Assembly: GCA_002449695.1 (NCBI GenBank) | Contig: DJXI01000062.1 | Coordinates: 1 to 37,760 of the forward strand | Length of the DNA: 37,760 nucleotides | Source: Verrucomicrobia bacterium UBA7008 | Lineage (GTDB): Bacteria > Verrucomicrobiota > Kiritimatiellia > RFP12 > UBA1067 | Direction of reading: 5' to 3' | Shown here: one piece after another, positions 32,419 to 37,760 of the stretch | Position numbering within the stretch: position 1 is the stretch's first letter | How the letters are laid out: every line of letters begins with the position of its first letter | Translations under genes and position numbers: made by a program | Notes under the pieces: generated by a model | Databases searched by the model: none | What the model was told of the DNA's origin: nothing | What the model saw: the letters and a program-made list of their open reading frames with translations, nothing else

Positions 32419-33651
32419 ATGACATCGACGGTTTATATCGCGAAGAACGTGTATGGCGGCGACGGGCTGGGACGGCTCGGCGACGGGCGCGTCATCTTCG
32501 TGCCCGGCGCGTGGGCGGGCGAACAGGTCAAGGCCGAAATCATCGAGGAGAAGAAGCACTTCGTCAAGGCGCGCCTCGTCGAGGTGGTCGAGCCGAGCGC
32601 CGCGCGCGTGGAGCCGGGGCCGGTCGTGCCGGGCATGGTGTACGCGGGCCTCAGCGACACAGGCGAACTGAAGGCGAAGGACGCGCAGCTCAGGGAGTTT
32701 TTCGAGCGCGCGCGTCTGGTCGCGCCCCGCGCGGACGACGCCGCCCCGGCCGACCTGATCGCGAGCGCGGAGATGCCGGCGCACACCACCCGCTACCGCA
32801 ACAAGGTCGTCTACCACTTTGCGCGCGCGGACGCGAAGGGCACGCGCTGGGTGATGGGCTACCGCCGGGAGCCGGGCCACGAGATCGTCGACGTGACCGA
32901 CGATCCGCTGGCGCGGCCCGAGATCAACGCGAAGCTGCCCGACATCCGCAAGCAGGTCTTTGCGCTCCTGACGCAGGGCGCGGACGCGGTCCGGCGCTCG
33001 GTGGAGAAGGACGGGAACGTCACCGTCCGCTGGACGGCCCGCAGCGGCGTGCAGTGGTGGATCGGCCGCGCGAAACAGCCGGTCGTCCTGAAGGAAGTGA
33101 CCTGCGGCAGGGTGTTCGAAGTGCCGGCGGACGGCTTCTACCAGGTCAATCCCGACGTCGGCGAGGAGCTGGCGAAGGCGGTCGTCGCCGAATTCCGCAA
33201 GGCGCCGACGGCGGAGATTCTCGATCTCTATTCGGGCGTGGGCGTGTTCGGGCTCTGCTGCGCGGCGGCGGAAAAGGACGTGCGCGTGACGGGCGTCGAG
33301 TCGGGCCGCCAGGCGGTGGAGTTCGCGCGCCGGAACGCGGCGGCGCAGGGCGTCGCCACGGCGCGGTTCTTCGCGGAGGAGGTCGGGCGCAGCACGCGCC
33401 GCCTGCGCCTCACGCGCGCGACGACGGTCATCGTCGATCCGCCGCGCGGCGGGATGGAGCCGAACGTGCCGCGCTGGCTGGCCGCGTCGGATGCGCCGCG
33501 CATCCTCTACGTCTCGTGCGATCCCGCGACGCTCGTGCGCGACCTGAAGACGCTGTGCGCGGTCAACTACGCCGTCGAGAGCGTCCGCTGGTTTAACATG
33601 TTCCCGCGCACGGCGCGGTTCGAGACGCTCGTCGTCCTGAAGCATCGATGA
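32419..33651 (+). CDS. TrmA/RlmD-family m5U RNA methyltransferase
   Basis: The 410-residue protein has an N-terminal TRAM domain (YGGDGLGRLGDGRVIFVPGAWAGE) and a class I methyltransferase domain with LDLYSGVGVFGL (SAM site near residue 269), VDPPRGGM, and YVSCDPATLVRDL with catalytic Cys367. The family methylates C5 of uridine in tRNA or 23S rRNA. The Cys residues that hold a 4Fe-4S cluster in RlmD/RlmC (CGGC region) are absent here: after the TRAM domain the sequence runs VPGMVYAGLSDTGELKAKDAQL. The exact RNA target is therefore open. The start is set by the promoter; an in-frame ATG at 32368 lies upstream of it. The gene overlaps miaB by 4 nt (ATGA). Confidence 0.87.
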   Translation: MTSTVYIAKNVYGGDGLGRLGDGRVIFVPGAWAGEQVKAEIIEEKKHFVKARLVEVVEPSAARVEPGPVVPGMVYAGLSDTGELKAKDAQLREFFERARLVAPRADDAAPADLIASAEMPAHTTRYRNKVVYHFARADAKGTRWVMGYRREPGHEIVDVTDDPLARPEINAKLPDIRKQVFALLTQGADAVRRSVEKDGNVTVRWTARSGVQWWIGRAKQPVVLKEVTCGRVFEVPADGFYQVNPDVGEELAKAVVAEFRKAPTAEILDLYSGVGVFGLCCAAAEKDVRVTGVESGRQAVEFARRNAAAQGVATARFFAEEVGRSTRRLRLTRATTVIVDPPRGGMEPNVPRWLAASDAPRILYVSCDPATLVRDLKTLCAVNYAVESVRWFNMFPRTARFETLVVLKHR

Positions 33652-34970
33652 AGTTTCTCGTCCATACCTACGGCTGCCAGATGAACGTCCGCGATTCCGA
33701 GGCGGTCGAGGCGCTCATGCTGGCCGCGGGCCACGAAAAGGCGGCGAACGAGGACGAGGCGGAGGTCGTCATCGTCAACTCGTGCACCGTCCGGCAGAAG
33801 GCGGAGGAGAAGGCGGTCGGCAAGGCGGGCAACCTGATCGCCGCGAAGAAGATCACCGGCCTCATGGGCTGCGCCGTCAAGCGGATGGGCGCGGACGTCT
33901 TCAAGCGGCTGCCGAAGCTCGATTTCGCCGTCGCGCCGCGCGCGTTCGGCCTCATCCCGCGCATTCTCGCCGACGGGCGCTTCCCGCGCCTCGAGCTCGG
34001 CGACGACGTGGCGCCGGAAAGCCTGGCCGCGCACGTCGAAGGCGGCTGGCAGGCGTTCGTGACGGTGCTCCTCGGCTGCGACAACCGGTGCAGCTACTGC
34101 ATCGTCCCCGACGTGCGCGGCCACGAGTATTCGCGGCCCGCGAAGGAAGTGATCGCCGAAGTCGCGGCGCTCGCGCGGCGCGGCGTGAAGGAAGTGTGCC
34201 TCTTGGGGCAGAGCGTGCTGCGCTACGGCATCCGCAACGCGGCGTGGGAGGCCGAACGCAGTTCGGCCGTCTCCACGAGAGAAGCGTTCCCGCGCCTCCT
34301 GCGCGCGCTCGCCGAGATCGACGGCATCGAACGCATCCGCTTCACGTCGGCGCATCCGAGCGGCTGCACCGATGAATTGATCCAGGTCTACCAGGACTGC
34401 CCGAAGGTCTGCCGCCACCTGCACCTGCCGGTGCAGTCGGGGAGCGACCGCATCCTGAAGGAGATGGGGCGGCGCTACACGCGCGCGGACTATCTCGCGG
34501 CCGTCCGCCGGCTGCGCGCGTTCGACCCGGAGTTCGCGGTCACGACGGACGTCATCGTCGGCTATCCCGGCGAGACGGCCGACGACTTCGAGGCGACGCG
34601 CTCCCTGATGGAGGAGGCGGGCTTCGACAACGCCTTCGTCTTCAAGTATTCGCCGCGGCCGGGCACGCGCGCGGCGCAGCTGCCGGACGACGTGCCGACG
34701 GCGGAGAAGGAGCGGCGCGACCAGGTGCTGCTGGCCGATCAGGAATCGCGCGGGCAGCGGCGCAACGACGCGCTCGTCGGGACGGTGCGCGAGGTGCTGG
34801 CGGAAGGGCCCTCGAAGCGCAATCCCGCGCGGTGGTCGGGGCGCGACGGCGGCAACCGGATCGTCGTGTGGGACCGCGCGGACGGCGCGCGCGCGCCCGC
34901 GCCGGGCGAACGCGTGCACCTGCGCATCACGGCCGCGCATCCGCAGATTTTAATAGGAGAACCGACATGA
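33648..34970 (+). CDS. miaB: tRNA-2-methylthio-N6-dimethylallyladenosine synthase MiaB
   Basis: MiaB adds a methylthio group to i6A37 of tRNAs reading UNN codons. The 440-residue protein has the N-terminal MTTase domain (HTYGCQMN with Cys10, VNSCTV with Cys46, GCAVKRMG with Cys75), radical SAM motif GCDNRCSYC (Cys144, Cys148, Cys151), FTSAHPSG, LHLPVQSGSDRIL, TDVIVGYPGET, and a C-terminal TRAM domain (VLAEGPSKRNPARWSGR...). Length matches the family. It overlaps dapB by 4 nt. The MiaB versus MtaB/RimO assignment rests on the QMNVRDSE and QSGSDRIL wording and overall length. Confidence 0.94.
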   Translation: MKFLVHTYGCQMNVRDSEAVEALMLAAGHEKAANEDEAEVVIVNSCTVRQKAEEKAVGKAGNLIAAKKITGLMGCAVKRMGADVFKRLPKLDFAVAPRAFGLIPRILADGRFPRLELGDDVAPESLAAHVEGGWQAFVTVLLGCDNRCSYCIVPDVRGHEYSRPAKEVIAEVAALARRGVKEVCLLGQSVLRYGIRNAAWEAERSSAVSTREAFPRLLRALAEIDGIERIRFTSAHPSGCTDELIQVYQDCPKVCRHLHLPVQSGSDRILKEMGRRYTRADYLAAVRRLRAFDPEFAVTTDVIVGYPGETADDFEATRSLMEEAGFDNAFVFKYSPRPGTRAAQLPDDVPTAEKERRDQVLLADQESRGQRRNDALVGTVREVLAEGPSKRNPARWSGRDGGNRIVVWDRADGARAPAPGERVHLRITAAHPQILIGEPT

Positions 34971-35704
34971 AAATCGCAATCTTGGGCGCCGCCGGGCGCA
35001 TGGGACAGAAACTGATCGAGCTTGCCAGGGGCACGGAGCTGGAGGTCGTCGCCAAGGTCGACATCGCCGACGGCTACGACCGGACGTGGGGCGCGGGCGT
35101 CGAGGGCGTCATCGACTTCTCGTACCACACGGCGGTGCCGGACGGCGTCACGAAGGCGGCGGCGGAAGGGATCCCGTACGTGATCGGCACGACGGGCGTG
35201 ACGGCGGAGGAGCAGAAGGCGGTGGACGCGGCCGCCGCGAAGATTCCCGTCGTGCAGTCGGGCAACTATTCGCTCGGCGTGAACCTCCTCCTCGAGCTCG
35301 TGCGCCAGACGGCGGCGACGCTGGGGCCGGACTACGACATCGAGATCACCGAGCTCCACCACCGCCACAAGAAGGACGCGCCGTCGGGCACGGCGCTGAT
35401 GCTGGCGAAGAGCGCGGCGAAGGGGCGCGGCATCGCGCTGGACGGCGCGGCGGTCTACGGCCGCCGGGGCGACATCGGCGAGCGGCCCGTCGGCGAGATC
35501 GCGATCCACGCGCTGCGCGGCGGCTCGGTCGTCGGCGACCACACGGTCCTGTTCGCGGGCGAGCTCGAGCGCGTGGAGCTGACGCACAAGGCGCAGGACC
35601 GCGCGGCGTTCGCGGCGGGCGCGCTGAAGGCGCTCGCGTGGGCGCGCGGGCGGGCGCCCGGCCTCTACACGATGCGCGATGTGCTGGGCTTCGCGGAGGG
35701 CTGA
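34967..35704 (+). CDS. dapB: 4-hydroxy-tetrahydrodipicolinate reductase DapB
   Basis: DapB reduces the dihydrodipicolinate intermediate in the lysine/diaminopimelate pathway, which also supplies peptidoglycan precursors. The 245-residue protein shows GAAGRMGQ (nucleotide-binding loop at residues 7-14), a GTTG motif, and ELHHRHKKDAPSGTA with His131 and Lys135 as likely catalytic residues. It is slightly short against the E. coli enzyme (273) because the segment after the first strand is reduced. ATG 34967 has an AGGAGA ribosome site and forms an ATGA overlap with miaB; upstream in-frame starts lie within miaB and were rejected. Confidence 0.95.
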   Translation: MKIAILGAAGRMGQKLIELARGTELEVVAKVDIADGYDRTWGAGVEGVIDFSYHTAVPDGVTKAAAEGIPYVIGTTGVTAEEQKAVDAAAAKIPVVQSGNYSLGVNLLLELVRQTAATLGPDYDIEITELHHRHKKDAPSGTALMLAKSAAKGRGIALDGAAVYGRRGDIGERPVGEIAIHALRGGSVVGDHTVLFAGELERVELTHKAQDRAAFAAGALKALAWARGRAPGLYTMRDVLGFAEG

Positions 35705-35707
35705 GCG

Positions 35708-35971
35708 ATGAAGAAACGGATCAATCTGCTGGCCGGGCTGGCCGTGCTGGCGGCGATTTTCGCGGCGCTGTGGTTCGTTCGCTTCCGCGGCGTCACGCAC
35801 GAGCGGATCTACGACGTGGTGGTGGCGGAATCGGCCGACGTGAAGACGCAGATCGACGTGCGTTCGTCGGCCATCGACCGCAAGCTGGACCGGATCGAAT
35901 CGAAGCTTGACCGGCTCCTCGAGCTCGCCGACCGCCCGCTGCCCGACAACCTCCGGAGGATCGAGCCATGA
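35708..35971 (+). CDS. Small membrane-anchored coiled-coil protein
   Basis: The 87-residue protein has a basic start (MKKR), one hydrophobic helix (about 6-25, LLAGLAVLAAIFAALWFV), then a charged helix with heptad-like spacing (IDRKLDRIESKLDRLLELAD) suitable for a coiled coil. No function can be assigned. It sits 3 nt after dapB with a GGAGG ribosome site and overlaps cysE by 4 nt, so it is translated with both. Confidence 0.75.
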   Translation: MKKRINLLAGLAVLAAIFAALWFVRFRGVTHERIYDVVVAESADVKTQIDVRSSAIDRKLDRIESKLDRLLELADRPLPDNLRRIEP

Positions 35972-36717
35972 CGCTGCCGCAGCGAATCGCCCACATCCTC
36001 AACCACGGGATGGCGGCTCTGCACCCGTGCGTCTACGGGGAGCTGAACGCGCGCGGCGCGATCGGCGAGATCGCCGCCGACCTCGAACGCGAGATCGCGC
36101 TTCTCTGCCCGGACCGCGACGCGAAGGAGATCGTCGCCGCGTTCGTGGCGCGGCTGCCGGAGGTGCGGCGGCTCGTCGAGACGGACGTGACGGCGGCCTA
36201 CGAGGGCGACCCCGCCGCCACGAGCCGCATGGAGGTCGTCATGTCGTATCCGGGCCTCTACGCGGTGACGGTTCACCGCCTCGCGCACGAGCTCTACCGC
36301 CTGAAGGTGCCGATCATCCCGCGCGTGATGTCGGAGCTCGCGCACAGCAAGACGGGCATCGACATCCACCCCGGCGCGACGATCGGCGAGCGGTTCTTCA
36401 TCGACCACGGCACGGGCGTCGTCATCGGCGAGACGTGCGTCATCGGGCGCAACGTCCGGCTCTACCAGGGCGTGACGCTCGGCGGCCTCTCGTTCGCGAA
36501 GGACGCGTCGGGCGCGCTCGTGAAGGGGCTCAAGCGCCATCCGAACATCGAGGACGACGTCGTCATCTACGCGAACGCGACGATCCTCGGCGGTGAGACG
36601 ACGATCGGCGCGGGCAGCGAGATCGGCGGCAACGTCTGGCTGCACGCGAGCGTCCCGCCCAATTCGCGCGTCTACAACAATCAACCCGCGCCGGTCATCA
36701 AGACGCGATCGTCATGA
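35968..36717 (+). CDS. cysE: Serine O-acetyltransferase CysE
   Basis: CysE acetylates L-serine with acetyl-CoA, the first step of cysteine synthesis. The 249-residue protein has an N-terminal helical domain, then a left-handed beta-helix with hexapeptide repeats. The active-site block HSKTGIDIHPGATIGERFF and IDHGTGVVIGET gives Asp132 and His147, matching the catalytic Asp/His pair with the same 15-residue spacing as in E. coli CysE. QGVTLGG and GGNVWL follow. The N-terminal domain resembles the longer plant/epsC-type variants. It overlaps the small gene before it and the gene after it by 4 nt each. Confidence 0.94.
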   Translation: MTLPQRIAHILNHGMAALHPCVYGELNARGAIGEIAADLEREIALLCPDRDAKEIVAAFVARLPEVRRLVETDVTAAYEGDPAATSRMEVVMSYPGLYAVTVHRLAHELYRLKVPIIPRVMSELAHSKTGIDIHPGATIGERFFIDHGTGVVIGETCVIGRNVRLYQGVTLGGLSFAKDASGALVKGLKRHPNIEDDVVIYANATILGGETTIGAGSEIGGNVWLHASVPPNSRVYNNQPAPVIKTRSS

Positions 36718-37571
36718 CGTTCGGCGCGGCACTCCTCCTGGCCGCCGTCACGGTCGGCACGTGGAACGGCGAATGGTTCCCGTCGGGGCGCGCCGAGCAC
36801 CGCGGCACGCCGGAGGAGGAGGCGCGGACGATTGCGGCGGCGGGCGAGATGCTGCGCGCGGCGCTCGCGCAGGCGGATCCCGCCGGGACGAACGACCTCA
36901 TCCTCTGCTTCAACGAGATGCGCGGGCCCAGGGCGACGGAGCGGCTCTGCGCGGCGACGGGGCGCACCAACCTGACCGTCGCCGTCATCACCGGCTACCG
37001 CCGCCGCGACCGCTTCGACATGCAGCAGGACGCCATCGCGACGACGCTGCCCGTCGCCGCGGCGAACTGGAGCCTCTGGAAGCACGCGAAGGGCGTCTAT
37101 CCGCCGCGCGGCTACGCGCACGCCGAGATCGTGATCGCGCCCGCCGTCACCGCGACGGTCTATGCGGTGCACCTGAAGTCGAACTACGGCGCGACGACGG
37201 CCGAGATCGCGGAAGCGAACCGGAAAAAGCGCACGACCGCCATCCGCCAGCTGATCGACCAGGAGCGGCCCAGGCGCGGCCGGTACCGCGCGCCCGTCAT
37301 CCTCGCGGGCGACTTCAACGCGGATGCGTGGAAGGGCGAGTTCGCGGACGAGGAGATTTTTGCCGCGCTCGCCGAGGCCCGTTTTGAGAACGTGCTGGCC
37401 GCGCTGCCTGCCGCACGGCGCGTGACCCACCCGGGGCGCGGCAAGTACGGCAACAGCGCGCTCGACTACATCTACCTGCGCGGGCTTGCACCGGCCGGCG
37501 CGCCGTGGACCGCGCCCGCCGACGGCCTTTCCGACCACAATCCCGTCTTCGTCACGCTCGACGTGCCGTAA
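36714..37571 (+). CDS. Endonuclease/exonuclease/phosphatase (EEP) family protein, probably exported
   Basis: The 285-residue protein starts with a short hydrophobic stretch (about 1-15), perhaps a weak signal peptide. It then shows EEP fold motifs in order: TWNGEW (Asn18), NEMRG (Glu68), the strand YAVHLKSNYG, GDFNAD (Asp200, Asn202), LDYIYLRG and SDHNPV (His275). These are the metal-binding and catalytic residues of this family, which cleaves phosphodiesters in DNA, RNA, lipids or phosphoinositides. Substrate is unknown. It is last in the operon, with an ATGA overlap with cysE. Confidence 0.83.
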   Translation: MTFGAALLLAAVTVGTWNGEWFPSGRAEHRGTPEEEARTIAAAGEMLRAALAQADPAGTNDLILCFNEMRGPRATERLCAATGRTNLTVAVITGYRRRDRFDMQQDAIATTLPVAAANWSLWKHAKGVYPPRGYAHAEIVIAPAVTATVYAVHLKSNYGATTAEIAEANRKKRTTAIRQLIDQERPRRGRYRAPVILAGDFNADAWKGEFADEEIFAALAEARFENVLAALPAARRVTHPGRGKYGNSALDYIYLRGLAPAGAPWTAPADGLSDHNPVFVTLDVP

Positions 37572-37760
37572 CGCGCGCGTGGCTCGACTTCAACGTCGCA
37601 AAACCGCCTCCGCTCCCTCCGCCGTTCTGCCGTCCTAGGCTTCTAGAATTCTAGGACTCTAGATAATCTAGATACACTCGTTGTCTTAGCCATAAGAAGT
37701 TCCGCATCGAATTTTCATTTGCCCTGCCCGGTGCCAAGCGGCGTCGGCAACAGACGACGC
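37572..37760. other. Intergenic end of window with CTAG-rich palindromes
   Basis: No gene is seen in these 189 nt. Positions 37634-37673 hold five CTAG tetramers, with palindromes CTAGAATTCTAG (37643-37654) and TCTAGAT-A-ATCTAGA (37658-37672). The rest is unremarkable and less GC-rich than the coding part. Confidence 0.8.

Noticed and set aside
34900..34966. Possible lysine riboswitch before dapB
   Set aside because: The gene start overlaps miaB and the upstream sequence is coding; there is no room for an aptamer.

Overview
This is a GC-rich, densely coding 37.8 kb bacterial chromosome segment. It carries 2 tRNA genes and 27 protein genes, with no prophage, plasmid or CRISPR signature. The mix of genes suggests the PVC superphylum, most likely an uncultured, possibly gut-associated Kiritimatiellota or Lentisphaerota lineage. 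That mix includes exported autotransporter-type beta-strand-repeat protein without a barrel, a CotH-type kinase, GH127 and alginate-lyase-like secreted enzymes, an ECF sigma factor paired with a membrane Ser/Thr kinase, an AsmA-like protein and a SurA-like chaperone. The taxonomic placement is inference; no rRNA or marker tree is possible here.

Layout. 1-165: tRNA-Leu(CAG) and tRNA-Glu(CTC). 202-4959: AsmA-like envelope protein, RsmA (KsgA), hexokinase and a reduced SurA-like periplasmic protein in a tight operon. 5074-6687: mannitol dehydrogenase-family sugar acid oxidoreductase. 6760-7992: exported tyrosine phosphatase. 8090-10068: a NarL-type two-component pair with an OB-fold-like sensor. 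10144-11526: exported alpha/beta hydrolase. 11645-15845: a two-gene surface unit (beta-strand-repeat protein plus CotH kinase). 15854-17371: a REP-associated HUH transposase inside 92-bp palindromic repeats. 17431-20579: GH127 lipoprotein and an alginate-lyase-like protein. 20605-24246: a large DUF4011-type helicase-nuclease. 24240-26011, minus strand: ECF sigma factor and Ser/Thr kinase. 26114-28114: an exported protein with a UGSC-like domain (Cys instead of Sec) fused to a second conserved domain. 28130-32295: an unrecognised three-gene cassette ending in a radical SAM/SPASM enzyme. 32419-37571: a six-gene, stop-start overlapped operon (m5U RNA methyltransferase, MiaB, DapB, small membrane protein, CysE, EEP-family hydrolase).

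How it fits together. GH127, the alginate-lyase-like protein, the exported hydrolase and the uronate-type dehydrogenase are consistent with a glycan degrader. Housekeeping RNA modification (RsmA, TrmA/RlmD-like, MiaB) and amino acid genes (DapB, CysE) surround accessory modules.

The most interesting signals are four. (1) Seven genes have an extended -10 box (TGN-TATACT type) only 6-10 nt before the start codon with no Shine-Dalgarno, implying leaderless or near-leaderless mRNAs. (2) The three-gene radical SAM cassette is a candidate new peptide/protein maturation system. (3) The RAYT transposase appears fused to a SLOG/DprA-like Rossmann domain. (4) The beta-strand-repeat protein and its CotH neighbour share a C-terminal LxIx(L/I)R ending.
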